64,000 nt of DNA, taken from Steroidobacteraceae bacterium (lineage in GTDB: Bacteria > Pseudomonadota > Gammaproteobacteria > Steroidobacterales > Steroidobacteraceae). A program made the position numbers and the translations under genes. This document shows, piece after piece, positions 8,271 to 18,815 of the stretch (its first letter is position 1; the number at the start of each line of letters is the position of its first letter). Below the pieces are notes generated by a model. It had not been told where the DNA came from. It ran no database searches and saw only the letters and a list, made by a program, of their open reading frames with translations. The stretch spans positions 1-64,000 of the forward strand of contig JALORN010000015.1 of the NCBI GenBank assembly GCA_025458905.1, in the 5' to 3' direction.

Positions 8271-10010
8271 TCAGAAGCTGCGCTTGGTCTCGACCAGCAC
8301 CTGCAGGCTGTCGATCGACGGGTCGCCGTTCAGCGGGAAGGCGAAGTCGACGTGCAGCACGTTGCCGAGTCCCGAGCGGCTGTTGCCGAGCCGCAGCCCG
8401 ATGCCGACGTCGGTGAGCACGCCGCGCGAGCGCGTGCCGAAGGGGTTGTCGCCCCAGGTGCCGCCGACGTCGACGAAGGCCGCGGCGCCGACGTTGACCA
8501 GGCGGAAGGGGTACCAGTTGGAGAAGGCGCGCTGCTCGAGCGTCGCCAGCCAGCGGCCTTCGCCGCCCTGGTAGCGCAGCGGGTAGCCGCGCAGGCCCGA
8601 GTCGCCGCCGAGCAGGATCTGCCGGTCGGCGTCGAGGTTGCGGCCGGCCTCGAAGCCGAGCGAGGCGTACAGCAGCCGACGGTCGGACTGGCGCAGGTAC
8701 CAGCGTGTCTGGCCGGCGAGCACGGTGTCGGCGAGCGAGCCGTCCTCGTATCGTCCGGCGAGGCTGCCGGAGAACAGCCAGAGCTGCTTCGGCGAGGCCT
8801 CGATGCCGCGGCTGGCGCGCGCATCGAAGATCACGGCGCTGCGGTCGGCGCCGAAGGCGCCGTCGGCGAGGCCGAGCTGGGCACGCGCGCGCCAGCCGTA
8901 GGGGAAGTCCTCGGTGCGCTCGATCTGGTCGCGATTGCGCTCGCGCCGGAAGTCGTCCTGCAGCCACTCGGCCGCGATCCAGGGATAGGCGAGCTTGCGA
9001 TCCGCTGGTGTGGGCGTCGGCAGCAGCGTTCCGGGCACGGGCGAGAAGCGACGATCGTCGAGCGTGAAGCCCGCCCTCCAGCGCAGCACCTGCCCGTTCG
9101 CGAGGCCGCGCGACCAGCCCCCGTAGGCAGTGGTGCCGCGGCGCTGCAGCCGGAACTCGCCGACCTTCTCGCCGAGGTCGTAGCGCGGCTCGACGCGGGC
9201 GTCGTCGCGCCAGGACGCGCCGCCGGCCCAGCGGGAATCGAGCGCCTAGAAGTCGTGGTCGAGCACGACGCCCTGTTCGCGGCCGTCGCTGTTGTCGGAA
9301 TAGTCGAGCGCGATCTGCCACCAGGTCGCGCCGAGCTGCCGGTCGCGATACTGGAAACGCGTCGAGTCGCGGTCGACGCCGCTCAGCTGCTCGAAGCTGA
9401 GCTGCGTGCCGAGGCCGAGCAGGTTCAATTCCTCGAGCGAGATGCCGGAGGTGTTGGCGCCGCCATGGCGGCCGAAGGCGACGCCGGGGTTGAGGGTCCA
9501 GACGTCGTAGGTCGTGACGTCGACGTCGACGACGCCGTCGTGGAAGGCGACCGGCACGATGCGAGCGTCGAACAGGAAGCGGGTGTCGCGCAGCACGCGC
9601 TCGCTCTCGGCCAGCAGGCGCGGGTCGTAGGTCTCGCCGGTGCGGAACAGCAGCAAGGTCTCGATCGTCGAGTCGCGGGTGTGGACGTGCAACCGGTTGG
9701 CGAGGCGGAACAGCGCGGTGTCCTCGTCGGGACGCGCGGTGTCGAAGACCTCCTTCGAGTCGATCCGTACGCGGCCGACCCGAGCCCCACCGGCCACGAG
9801 CACGCCATCGGCCGGCAGCGCGGCAGGCCGCGTCGGCAGCACCGGCGTGGCACGCGCGCCGAAACCCGGGCGCGCACCTTCGTCGCCTGCCCGGGAGGGG
9901 GACGCAGCGAGCAGCAAGGTCGCGAGCAGCCCGCACTGCAGCGTCCTGCGCAGGGAAGTGCGCGTACGGGTTCCGTCCACGTCGCCCGAGGCGATGCCTG
10001 CACGTTGCAT
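8271..10010 (-). pseudogene. BamA/TamA-like outer-membrane protein interrupted by an in-frame TAG
   Basis: One continuous frame of 579 codons encodes a signal peptide (LLATLLLAASPSRA), a POTRA-like region (VGRVRIDSKEVFDTA, SERVLRDTRFLFDARIV) and a D15-type barrel. The barrel has the GGDSGLRGYPLRY loop motif and a terminal Phe (ETKRSF), both typical of Omp85-superfamily barrels. The frame is broken by a single TAG at 9246-9248, after GVVLDHDF. Codons beyond it continue in the same frame as convincing barrel sequence (ALDSRWAGGASWRDDA), so the break is a point change, probably from a Tyr codon, rather than a gene end. An internal GTG at 9089 could restart translation but would lack POTRA and signal. 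ATG at 10010 or 10043 is possible. Confidence 0.85.
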
Positions 10011-10207
10011 GAGCGTGAGACGCTCGCTGCGGCGCCGATCCATCGCAGCCGCATCGGGCGACCGCTGACCGGTGCAGGGCGGCGGTTGCGGGTCGGCATG
10101 CGGCAACCTGCGACGGCAATCGCAGCAGGGGTGCCGACCGGTGGCGTGCCCGGGATGCAGCGCAGCGCGGTGGCGGCCACCCATGGGGCGCGCGATGCCG
10201 CCGGGCG

Positions 10208-11572
10208 TCAGCCGGCCACGGTCGCCGCCGCGAGCGCGGCGCGGAAGCGCGGCAGCCCCCAGACGAACAGCACGGAGGCGATCAGCGTGGCACCGCCGGC
10301 GACGATGGCGCAGCTCTTGCCCACCGCGAGGTCGTCGGCGAACCCGTACTGGGTGATCGCGGCCGTCAGGAACGGCGCGAGGCCGATGCCGATCAGGTTC
10401 ACGAACAGCAGGTAGATCGCCGAGGCCTGGGCGCGCATCGGGGGCGGGGTCAGCACCACGACGCCGGTGGCGCCCGCGCCGAACGCGAAGGCCGTGAAGA
10501 AGCCGATCGGCAGCAGGAACGCCGTCGAGAGCGCGAGGTCGTCGAGCAGCGTGCAGGCCGCGGCGAACGGGATCAGGGCCACCGAGGCCGTGAGGCCGAC
10601 GCGCATCGCCGCGTCGAGCCTGCCCGCTGCTCGCCAGCGGTCGGTGAGCCAGCCACCGACCAGGATGCCGGCGGTGCCGCACACGGCGATCGCCCCGCCG
10701 ACGCGCAGGCCGGCCTCGGACAGCGGCACCTGCAGCACGCGCACGAAATACTGCACGCCGTAGATCTGGAACACGTTCATCACCATGCCGAGCACGGAGA
10801 AGCCCAGCACCAGCGAGGCGTAGGCCTGCCAACGCGCGCGCATGAAGCGCAGGGTGTCGCCGACCGAGGCCTTCTGCACGGCGTCTGTGTGCTGCCGGCG
10901 CGCCGGCTCGGCGAGCGTCATGATCCACAGCGCGAGCAGCAGTCCGGGCACGCCGACCAGCAGGAAGGTCAGCTGCCAGGCGCGGATCGTGCCGATGAGC
11001 GGCAGCGTGTACGCGGGCGAGGCGGAGACGGCCTTGATCACGTAGCCGCCGATCACCAGCGCCAGGCCCACGCCGAGCGGCAGCCCGATCACGAACACCG
11101 ACAGCGCGCGCCCGAGCTTCTTCTCCGGGAAGCTGTCGCCGGCCATCGAGTAGGTGGCGGGCGAGAGCACGGCCTCGCCGACCGCGACGCCGATGCGCGC
11201 CAGCGCGAGCTCGACGAAGCCGCGCGCGACGCCGCAGAGCGCCGTCATGCCGCTCCACAGCGCGACGCCGACGACGATGATGTTGCGCCGGTTGTAGCGA
11301 TCGATCGCCCAGGCGATCGGCACCCCGAGCCCGGTGTAGAACACCGCGAACACGAAGCCGTAGAGCAGGCTCATCTGCGTCTCGCTGATGCCGAGGTCGG
11401 CGCGGATCGGCCCGACCAGCAGGCCGAGGATCACCCGGTCGATGAACGACAGGATGTAGGCGAGCATCAGCACGATCACCATGTACCAGGCGACGCGCGG
11501 GCGGGGCCAGTCGGCCTCGGGGATCGTGGCCGCGGCGGTGGCGGCGGCGACGGGCGCGGGAACGGCGCTCAT
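10208..11572 (-). CDS. MFS transporter, Spinster-like
   Basis: 454 residues with about 12 hydrophobic segments. The N-terminal TM1-TM2 region AYILSFIDRVILGLLVGPIR and the loop IDRYNRRNIIVVGVALWSG match the Spinster-type branch of MFS proteins common in sphingomonads and gammaproteobacteria, where members export or import lipid-like or aromatic compounds. It lies 32 bases after the SUMF1-like gene in the long minus-strand run and probably belongs to that transcript. The stretch 10044-10207 downstream, before the interrupted Omp85 gene, shows no recognisable signal. Confidence 0.85.
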   Translation of the reverse strand: MSAVPAPVAAATAAATIPEADWPRPRVAWYMVIVLMLAYILSFIDRVILGLLVGPIRADLGISETQMSLLYGFVFAVFYTGLGVPIAWAIDRYNRRNIIVVGVALWSGMTALCGVARGFVELALARIGVAVGEAVLSPATYSMAGDSFPEKKLGRALSVFVIGLPLGVGLALVIGGYVIKAVSASPAYTLPLIGTIRAWQLTFLLVGVPGLLLALWIMTLAEPARRQHTDAVQKASVGDTLRFMRARWQAYASLVLGFSVLGMVMNVFQIYGVQYFVRVLQVPLSEAGLRVGGAIAVCGTAGILVGGWLTDRWRAAGRLDAAMRVGLTASVALIPFAAACTLLDDLALSTAFLLPIGFFTAFAFGAGATGVVVLTPPPMRAQASAIYLLFVNLIGIGLAPFLTAAITQYGFADDLAVGKSCAIVAGGATLIASVLFVWGLPRFRAALAAATVAG

Positions 11573-11603
11573 GGTGCGGTGGGCTCCTGTGCGTGGGCGT
11601 GGC

Positions 11604-12602
11604 TCAGCGCGGCAGGTCCGCGACCAGGCGGAACCCTAGCAGGAAGCTGCGGTAGTCGACCGGGTCCCTCGACTGCGCGGCGGCCCGCGTCCAGTTCGGG
11701 CCGCTGACCCAGGAGCCGCCGCGCGGCGTGCGCTGCGCGCAGTCGCCGCCATCGGCCTCGAGCCAGGGCGTGCCGTCGGCGGGCGCGCGGTCGAAGCCCG
11801 GATGCCAGCAGTCGAGCGTCCACTCGAACACGTTGCCCACCGTGTCGTGCAGGCCGAAGGCGTTCGGCCGGAACCGGCCCACCGGGGCGGTGTGCAGGTA
11901 GTCGTCGCGACAGTTGTGGACCTGCTGCTTCGGGTAGTGCGGCTTCAGGCCGTCGTCGCCCACGTTGCCGTGCTCGCAGGCGCGGGTGCTGTCGTTGCCC
12001 CAGAACCAGGCCGTGTCGGCGCCGGCGCGGTTGAAGTACTCGAACTCCACCGACGACGGCAGGCGGTAGCGCCGGCCGGTGCGAGTGCCGAGCCAGGCGG
12101 CGTAGGCCTCGGCGTCGAGCAGGCTGACGCAGACGACCGGGTGGTCGGGGCGCTGCGCGAAGCCCGGTGTGCGCCAGTCGTGCTCCAGCACGTAGCCGTA
12201 GTGACCGTCGTAGTACTGGCAGCCCGCAGCCGTCGGCCGCGCGGTGGCGGTGACGAATTCCTGCCACTGCGCGCGCGTGACCTCGAAGCGCGCGACCGCG
12301 ATCGGGCGCGCGAGGCGCACGCGCCGGCGCGGGCCCTCGCCGGCGCCGCGGTCGACGGTGTCGGCCGAGGAGCCGATCGTCACCTCGCCGGCCGGCACCT
12401 CGACCATCTCGGGGCAGGTGGGGCAGTCGCGGAAGCTGCGCGGCGCTGCGACGGCTGCGGGTGCGAGCGCGAGCGCGGGCGCGGGCGCCGGGGGGGTACC
12501 GGGCGTCGCTGCAGCCGCCGCGGCCACGGCGCTGAGCAATGCGCAGACCGCGACCAGCCCGGCGAGCGCCGCCTCAGTCCGCGGCCAGCAGTTCGACTTC
12601 AT
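11604..12602 (-). CDS. exported SUMF1/formylglycine-enzyme-like domain protein
   Basis: 332 residues with an N-terminal hydrophobic signal (ALAGLVAVCALLSAVAA) and an Ala/Pro-rich linker, then a SUMF1 fold: MVEVPAGEVTIGSS, FEVTRAQWQEFV, YRLPSSVEFEYFNRAG, FGLHDTVGNVFEWTLDCW, RGGSWVSGPNWTRAA and the ending GFRLVADLP. Most bacterial exported members are not true formylglycine-generating enzymes, and no sulfatase is nearby, so a binding or structural role is as likely as catalysis. The start overlaps the end of the VOC gene by 29 bases, indicating translational coupling. Confidence 0.85.
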   Translation of the reverse strand: MKSNCWPRTEAALAGLVAVCALLSAVAAAAAATPGTPPAPAPALALAPAAVAAPRSFRDCPTCPEMVEVPAGEVTIGSSADTVDRGAGEGPRRRVRLARPIAVARFEVTRAQWQEFVTATARPTAAGCQYYDGHYGYVLEHDWRTPGFAQRPDHPVVCVSLLDAEAYAAWLGTRTGRRYRLPSSVEFEYFNRAGADTAWFWGNDSTRACEHGNVGDDGLKPHYPKQQVHNCRDDYLHTAPVGRFRPNAFGLHDTVGNVFEWTLDCWHPGFDRAPADGTPWLEADGGDCAQRTPRGGSWVSGPNWTRAAAQSRDPVDYRSFLLGFRLVADLPR

Positions 12603-12981
12603 GGCCCTCGGGATCCTCGATCATCGCGATCACGCGGCCGCCGGCGCGGATCGGGGCGGGCTCGCGCGTGACCTTGACGCCGCGCGCCGCGAGCGCGCGC
12701 ACGCAGCCGTGGATGTCGCGCACGCCGACGCCGAGGTGCGACTCGTGGGCGGCCTGCGCCGGTGGCGGCGAGGCGTCGTCCCAGTCGTGCCAGAACTCGA
12801 CCTGCGCGGCCGCCGGGTCGCCGCCGTAGCCGGCGAACACCAGCGTGCGGCGTAGCTCGGGCATCTCGATGCGGCGCAGCTCGCGCATGCCGAGCACCTC
12901 GCAATAGAAGCCGAGCATCCGCGGCAGGTCGCGGACGCGGATCATGGCGTGCAGCAGGCGTGGGGCGTGGCTCTCGATCAT
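12574..12981 (-). CDS. VOC protein, lactoylglutathione-lyase-like (GloA type)
   Basis: A 135-residue single-module glyoxalase. LLHAMIRVRDLPRMLGFYCEVLGM carries the first His and the conserved FY..LGM signature in the window of residues 9-32; HLGVGVRDI carries a second His and the C-terminal GHEVELL carries a Glu. These match the metal ligands of GloA-like enzymes, which isomerise the glutathione hemithioacetal of methylglyoxal. Its start overlaps the upstream dehydrogenase stop as ATGA. Association with a D-lactate-type dehydrogenase gene is consistent with methylglyoxal detoxification, although the substrate is not proven. Confidence 0.8.
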   Translation of the reverse strand: MIESHAPRLLHAMIRVRDLPRMLGFYCEVLGMRELRRIEMPELRRTLVFAGYGGDPAAAQVEFWHDWDDASPPPAQAAHESHLGVGVRDIHGCVRALAARGVKVTREPAPIRAGGRVIAMIEDPEGHEVELLAAD

Positions 12982-14402
12982 GTCTTCAGCACCTTGCCGG
13001 GGTTCATGATGCCGTGCGGGTCGAAGGCGCGCTTGACGGCGCGCATCAGCTCGAGCTCCAGCGGCGGGGCGTAGCGGGCGAGTTCATCGACCTTGAGCCG
13101 CCCGATCCCGTGCTCGGCGCTGAAGCTGCCGCCGAACTCGTGCACGAGGTCGTGGATCGCGCGGCGGATCGCCGGCTCCTGGGACTTCAGCAGCGCCGCG
13201 TCCGCGCCGCGCGCCTGCCCGAGGTTGAAGTGCAGGTTGCCGTCGCCGACGTGCCCGTAGGCCACCAGCACCGCGCCCTCGACGTGGCCCTGCACCCAGG
13301 CGCTCGCTCGCCGGAGGAAATCGGGCAGCCGCGACACCGGCACCGACACGTCGTGCTTGAGGCTCGCGCCCTCGCGGGTCTGCGCCTCGGGGATCGACTC
13401 GCGCAGCCGCCAGAACGCCTGGCGCTCGCGCTCGTTCTGCGCGACCGCGGCGTCGGTCGCGAGGCCGGCCTCGAGCGCCGCCGCGAGCTCGCGTTCGAGC
13501 AGCGCGCCGAGCCCTTCGTCGGCGCGGGGCGAGGTCAGCTCGCAGAGCACGTACCACGGCGAGCCGATGCCGAGCGGCGCCGCCACGCCCGGCACGTGCC
13601 GGGCCACGAGTTCGACGGCGACCCGCGGCACGAGCTCGAACGAGCCCACCCGGTCGCCACTCGACTCGCGCAGCCGCGCCAGCAGCTCGACCGCGGTGCG
13701 CGGCTCCGGCACCGCCACGAAGGCGGTGGCCACGTCGCGCGGCCGGGGGAACAGCCGCAGGCTCGCCGCGGTGATCACCCCGAGCGTGCCCTCGGCGCCG
13801 ACGAACAGCGACTTGAGGTCGTAGCCGGTGTTGTCCTTGCGCAGCGTCGAGAGCGTCGAGAGCACGCGGCCGTCGGCCAGCACGACCTCCAGGCCCAGCA
13901 CGAGGTCGCGCGCCATGCCGTAGCGCACCACGTTCAGGCCCCCCGCGTTGGTCGAGAGGTTGCCGCCGAGCTGGCAGCTGCCCTCGGCGCCGAGCGACAG
14001 CGGGAAGAAGCGACCCGCCGCCTCGGCCGCCTGCTGCAGGTTGGCGAGGATGCAGCCGGCCTCGGCGACCATCGAGTAGTCCCCGGGGTCCACGCTGCGC
14101 ACCTTGTCCATGCGCCGCAGGGACAGCACCAGCTGCGTGCCGCTCTCGTCGGGCGTGGCCCCGCCGCAGTAGCTGGTGTTGCCCGCGTGGGGCACGACCG
14201 CGATGCGCCGTGCATGGCAGAAGGCGAGGATCCGCGACACCTCGTCGACCGTGCGCGGCAGCGCGAGCGCGAGCGCCTTGCCGCGATACAGCCGGCGATG
14301 ATCCTGCTGCACGGCCTCGAGGTCCGCGGCGCCGGTGCGGATCACGTCCGCGCCGGCCAGGGCCCCGAGCAGCGCCAGCGGGCTGCCCGGGCCGGGCATC
14401 AT
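12978..14402 (-). CDS. FAD-linked D-2-hydroxyacid dehydrogenase (D-lactate/2-hydroxyglutarate type)
   Basis: 474 residues. The PCMH/VAO FAD-binding domain shows VVPHAGNTSYCGGATPDESG, GAEGSCQLGGNLSTNAGG and YGMARDLVLGLEVVLADGR. The C-terminal cap carries AYGHVGDGNLHFN (metal-binding His residues), AEHGIGRLK and the usual ending NPGKVLKT. Family members oxidise D-lactate, D-2-hydroxyglutarate or glycolate and pass electrons to quinone, ETF or cytochrome. The ATG overlaps the stop of the methyltransferase gene (ATGA). It could feed electrons from methylglyoxal-derived D-lactate, or could have been recruited to the lipid operon; the sequence does not decide. Confidence 0.85.
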   Translation of the reverse strand: MMPGPGSPLALLGALAGADVIRTGAADLEAVQQDHRRLYRGKALALALPRTVDEVSRILAFCHARRIAVVPHAGNTSYCGGATPDESGTQLVLSLRRMDKVRSVDPGDYSMVAEAGCILANLQQAAEAAGRFFPLSLGAEGSCQLGGNLSTNAGGLNVVRYGMARDLVLGLEVVLADGRVLSTLSTLRKDNTGYDLKSLFVGAEGTLGVITAASLRLFPRPRDVATAFVAVPEPRTAVELLARLRESSGDRVGSFELVPRVAVELVARHVPGVAAPLGIGSPWYVLCELTSPRADEGLGALLERELAAALEAGLATDAAVAQNERERQAFWRLRESIPEAQTREGASLKHDVSVPVSRLPDFLRRASAWVQGHVEGAVLVAYGHVGDGNLHFNLGQARGADAALLKSQEPAIRRAIHDLVHEFGGSFSAEHGIGRLKVDELARYAPPLELELMRAVKRAFDPHGIMNPGKVLKT

Positions 14403-15697
14403 ACGGTGGCGAGTGCCGCGCGGCGGCAGCCGGGCTTGGTCAGCAGGAACTGCACGTCACCGAGCTGGCGCTCGGCGAAGCCGCCCTCGCAGTAGCAGAG
14501 GTAGTACTCCCAGAGGCGCACGAAGCGCTCGGGATAGCCGATCTTGCGCACCTGCGCGACGTTCGCGAAGAAGCGCTCGCGCCACAGGCGCAGGGTGGTC
14601 GCGTAGTGCGGGCCGATGTCCTCGAGGTGGAAGATCTTCAGGTCGGTGACGCGGCCGAGCGACTCGCCGATGACGCCGATGCTCGGGATGAAGCTGCCGG
14701 GGAAGATGAAGCGCTGTATGAAGTCGACCGATTTTCGCGCCTGCGCATAGAACTGGTCCTGGATCGTGATGGCCTGCAGCAGCATCGCGCCGTGGTCCTC
14801 GAGCAGGCTCGAGCACTTGGCGAGGTAGGTGTCGAGGTAGTTGGCGCCGACCGCCTCGATCATCTCGATCGACATCGCCTTGTCGTAGCGGCCGCGCAGG
14901 TCGCGGTAGTCCTCCAGGAGCAGCGTGATGCGGTCGGAGAGCCCGAGACGCGCGATCTTCTCGCGCGCGAACTCGTGCTGCTCCCTCGAGATGGTGGTGG
15001 TCGTCACGTGCACGCCGTAGCGCTGCGCGGCGTGGATCGCGAGCCCGCCCCAGCCGGTGCCGATCTCGACGACGCGCTCGCCGGGCCTCAGGTCGAGCTT
15101 GCGGCAGACGGCGTCGAACTTGGCGAGCGAGGCCTGCTCGAGCGTCGCCTCCGGCGTCTCGAAGATGCCGCAGGAGTAGGCCATGGTCGGGTCGAGCATC
15201 AGCTCGTAGAGCTCGTTGCCGAGGTCGTAGTGGGCGGCGATGTTGCGCGCGCTGCCGCTGCGGCTGTTGCGGTTCAGGACGTGGAAGATCTTCAGCAGCG
15301 GCCGGCTGACCAGCGACCAGCGGCTGTCCATGCCGTTCATCAGGTCGCGGTTGACGACGAACAGCCGCACCAGCGCGGTCAGGTCGTCGCAGCGCCACAG
15401 GCCGCGGATGTAGGCCTCGCCGGCGCCGACCGTGCCACCGAAGGCCGCGTCGGCGTAGAGCTGGGGGTGGTCGACGAACACCGTGACGGAGAGGTCGCAG
15501 CGCGGCGTGCGCTGGCCGAAGCGGAACTCGGCGCCCGGCTCGACCAGCCGCAACTCGCCGTGCTCGAGGCGCGCGAACTGTGCCAGCAGCAGCTTGCGGC
15601 CGAGGCGGGCGAGCGCCGAGGGGCCGGCCGGCAGGCTGTCGCCGTCCTCGAGCGGGATGATCGAAGCCTTCGCCTGTGTCGCTGTTTTCGTTGTCAT
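14399..15697 (-). CDS. cfa: cyclopropane-fatty-acyl-phospholipid synthase family methyltransferase
   Basis: 432 residues, about the normal length. The N-terminal lipid-binding part precedes AHYDLGNELYELMLDPTMAY, the family signature. The SAM site VVEIGTGWGGLAIHAA follows, then SREQHEFAREKI, and the C-terminal LWEYYLCYCEGGFAERQLGD. The enzyme transfers a methylene or methyl from SAM to the double bond of membrane phospholipid acyl chains. In clusters with DUF1365 and a flavin amine oxidase, homologues often make methylated or otherwise modified fatty acids rather than plain cyclopropanes. ATGA overlaps couple it to DUF1365 upstream and the FAD dehydrogenase downstream. Confidence 0.92.
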   Translation of the reverse strand: MTTKTATQAKASIIPLEDGDSLPAGPSALARLGRKLLLAQFARLEHGELRLVEPGAEFRFGQRTPRCDLSVTVFVDHPQLYADAAFGGTVGAGEAYIRGLWRCDDLTALVRLFVVNRDLMNGMDSRWSLVSRPLLKIFHVLNRNSRSGSARNIAAHYDLGNELYELMLDPTMAYSCGIFETPEATLEQASLAKFDAVCRKLDLRPGERVVEIGTGWGGLAIHAAQRYGVHVTTTTISREQHEFAREKIARLGLSDRITLLLEDYRDLRGRYDKAMSIEMIEAVGANYLDTYLAKCSSLLEDHGAMLLQAITIQDQFYAQARKSVDFIQRFIFPGSFIPSIGVIGESLGRVTDLKIFHLEDIGPHYATTLRLWRERFFANVAQVRKIGYPERFVRLWEYYLCYCEGGFAERQLGDVQFLLTKPGCRRAALATV

Positions 15698-16455
15698 GTG
15701 GCGACCTTGTCCGGATGGGTGAAGAACGGCGTGCGCTTGAGCCACAGGCGCAGGGCCTGCCAGTAGATCATGCTGCTCACCTTGAGCGTGACCAGCGGGA
15801 AGCCGGCGAGCGCCTTTGCCAGCGACCCGTGCGTGATCGGCTCGCGCCGCAGCACGAGCGTCGCGTCGAACTCGGCCGCGCCGTCGCGCGAGTTCTCCAT
15901 GTGCACGTTCAGGGTCTCGCCGGGCTCGGTGAAGCGCCAGTCGTAGCGCATGTCCATCGGCAGGAACGGCGACACGTGGAAAACCTTGTCGAACTGCCAG
16001 CGCAGCCCCTGCGCCCCGACGTGCTCCGCCTCCGCGACCCGCAGCACGTAGGCGTGGCGCTCGTCCCAGGGAGTATTCGTGATCTCGGCGACGATGGATT
16101 CGACGCGCGTGTCCGCCGCGTCGTAGACGTAGTAGAAACTGACCGGGTTCATCACCCAGCCGAAATAGCGCAGGTGCGTCAGCAGGCGGATCGGGCCGCG
16201 CGGGCGGGCCCCCGTCTCGCGCTCGACGAGGTCGCGGACGGCAGTGTCGAGCGGCACCGCCGGTTCGCCGTGGTAGTCGGCGCGGCGGAACCACGCCGGC
16301 GCCGGGCGACGCGCGGACCACAGCCAGAAGCGGTCGAAGAGCTGCGGCAACTCGCCGAGGTCGAGCAGCGTCAGGAAGATGCGGTAGCGGAAGTCGTTGC
16401 GCTTCGGCGAGAAGCGGCGGTGGCGGATGGTGCCCGTGTAGAGGCAGCTCTTCAC
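15694..16455 (-). CDS. DUF1365 protein of the fatty-acid modification cluster
   Basis: 253 residues with strong DUF1365 features: SCLYTGTIRHRRFSPKRNDF at the N-terminus, then RYFGWVMNPVSFYYVYD, ITNTPWDERHAYVL and FHVSPFLPMDMRYDWRF. The family is almost always next to a flavin amine oxidase and a cyclopropane synthase homologue and is assumed to act in acyl-chain modification, but no reaction has been firmly assigned to my knowledge. It lies 12 bases after the amine-oxidase gene and overlaps cfa by four bases. Confidence 0.9.
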   Translation of the reverse strand: MKSCLYTGTIRHRRFSPKRNDFRYRIFLTLLDLGELPQLFDRFWLWSARRPAPAWFRRADYHGEPAVPLDTAVRDLVERETGARPRGPIRLLTHLRYFGWVMNPVSFYYVYDAADTRVESIVAEITNTPWDERHAYVLRVAEAEHVGAQGLRWQFDKVFHVSPFLPMDMRYDWRFTEPGETLNVHMENSRDGAAEFDATLVLRREPITHGSLAKALAGFPLVTLKVSSMIYWQALRLWLKRTPFFTHPDKVAT

Positions 16456-16467
16456 GGCGCGCCCGGC

Positions 16468-17778
16468 TCAGCTCGCCTTGCGGACCGGGGTCGGCAGCAC
16501 GCGCGGGGCGAGCTGCGGCGCCGCCGCCTCGCCGCCGGCGCGCCCGAAGTCCTCGAGCGCCCAGAGCGCGCTGACGACGCCGTCCTCGTGGAAGCCGTAG
16601 CGCCAGTAGGCACCGCAATAGTACGTGCGGTTGACGCCGCTGACCTCGGCGCGGCGGCGCTGCGCCGCCACGGCGCCCGGGGTGTAGACCGGGTGGTGGT
16701 AGGTATAGGAGCCGAGCACCTTCGAGGGATCGATGTCGCCGCCGCGGTTCAGCGTGACCAGGAAGGTCTCCGGTGCGGCCAGTGCCTGCAGGACGTTCAT
16801 GTCATAGGTCAGCGCCACCGGCCCGCTCGGGTCGGGCAACAGGTGGTAGTTCCACGCGGCCCGCGCCAGTGGCAGCCGCGGCAGCATCCGCGTGTCGGTG
16901 TGCAGGATCGCCTCGTTCGCCTGGTAGGGGAAGGCGCCCAGCACCTCGCGCTCGGCCGCGCTCGGGTCCTCGAGGATGCGCAGCGCCTGGTCGCTGTGGC
17001 AGGCGAAGAACACGTGGTCGAAGCGCTCGACCTCGCCACGGGCGGTGCGCAACAGCACGCCCTGCGGGTCGCGGCGGACGCCCGCGACCGGGGCCGAGAG
17101 GCGGATGCGGCTGCGGAAGGGCGCGACCAGCCGGCGCGCATACTCGCGCGAGCCGCCCCGGATCGCGCGCCACACCGGCCGGTCGTCGACGTTCAGGAAG
17201 CCGTGGCGGTCGAAGAATTCGACGAAGAAGCGCGCCGGGAACGACAGCATCGCCGCCTCGGTCGCCGACCAGATCGCGCGACCCATCGGCACGATGTAGC
17301 GGCGCACGAAGGCCTCGGAGTAGCCGCCGGCGCGCAGGTACTCGATCAGCGTCAGGGCGTCGTCGTCGCCGGCGAGCAGCGCGCGCGCCTCGCGGTTGAA
17401 GCGCAGGATGTCGTAGATCATCCGCAGGAACGACGGGTTGGCGAGGTTCCTGCGCTGGGCGAACAGCGCGTTGACCGAGGTGCCGTTGTACTCGAGCCCG
17501 GTGCGCTCGCAGCGCAGCGAGAAGCTCATGTTCGACCACTGCCAGGCCGCGCCGATCTCCTCGAGCAGCGCGATGAAGTTCGGGTAGGTCCAGTCGTTGA
17601 AGACGATGAAGCCGGTGTCGATCGCGTAGTGCCGGCCGCCGCGCTCGACGTCGATCGTGGCGGTGTGGCCGCCGAAGTAGTCGTTGGCCTCGTACAGCGT
17701 GATGTCGTGGTGCGGGTGCAGCCGGTGCGCTGCCGTCATCCCGGCGATGCCGGAACCGATGATCGCGATGCGGGCCAT
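16468..17778 (-). CDS. FAD-dependent amine-oxidase-like oxidoreductase (NAD(P)-binding)
   Basis: 436 residues beginning with a Rossmann dinucleotide motif IAIIGSGIAGMTAAHRL and an acidic FAD-ribose contact at the end of the second strand (ITLYEANDYFGGHT). GFIVFNDWTYPNFIALL and SYTYHHPVYTPGA are typical of the flavoprotein found beside DUF1365 and cfa-like genes. The likely role is desaturation, dehydrogenation or isomerisation of membrane acyl chains, acting with the methyltransferase. The C-terminus (YYCGAYWRYGFHEDGVVSAL) completes the FAD site. It starts at ATG 17778, 33 bases after the desaturase. Confidence 0.88.
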   Translation of the reverse strand: MARIAIIGSGIAGMTAAHRLHPHHDITLYEANDYFGGHTATIDVERGGRHYAIDTGFIVFNDWTYPNFIALLEEIGAAWQWSNMSFSLRCERTGLEYNGTSVNALFAQRRNLANPSFLRMIYDILRFNREARALLAGDDDALTLIEYLRAGGYSEAFVRRYIVPMGRAIWSATEAAMLSFPARFFVEFFDRHGFLNVDDRPVWRAIRGGSREYARRLVAPFRSRIRLSAPVAGVRRDPQGVLLRTARGEVERFDHVFFACHSDQALRILEDPSAAEREVLGAFPYQANEAILHTDTRMLPRLPLARAAWNYHLLPDPSGPVALTYDMNVLQALAAPETFLVTLNRGGDIDPSKVLGSYTYHHPVYTPGAVAAQRRRAEVSGVNRTYYCGAYWRYGFHEDGVVSALWALEDFGRAGGEAAAPQLAPRVLPTPVRKAS

Positions 17779-17810
17779 GTCCTGCGGCGTCCTTGCCCGG
17801 GGGTGGCGGC

Positions 17811-18815
<1,005 letters not shown>

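Noticed and set aside
9246-9248. Pyrrolysine or other recoding of TAG in the Omp85 gene
   Set aside because: No evidence in this window for recoding machinery or elements, and other genes use TAG as an ordinary stop (mobB); a point mutation or sequencing error is simpler.
11604-12602. True formylglycine-generating enzyme
   Set aside because: No sulfatase gene lies nearby, and many exported SUMF1-domain proteins lack this activity, so only the fold is assigned.
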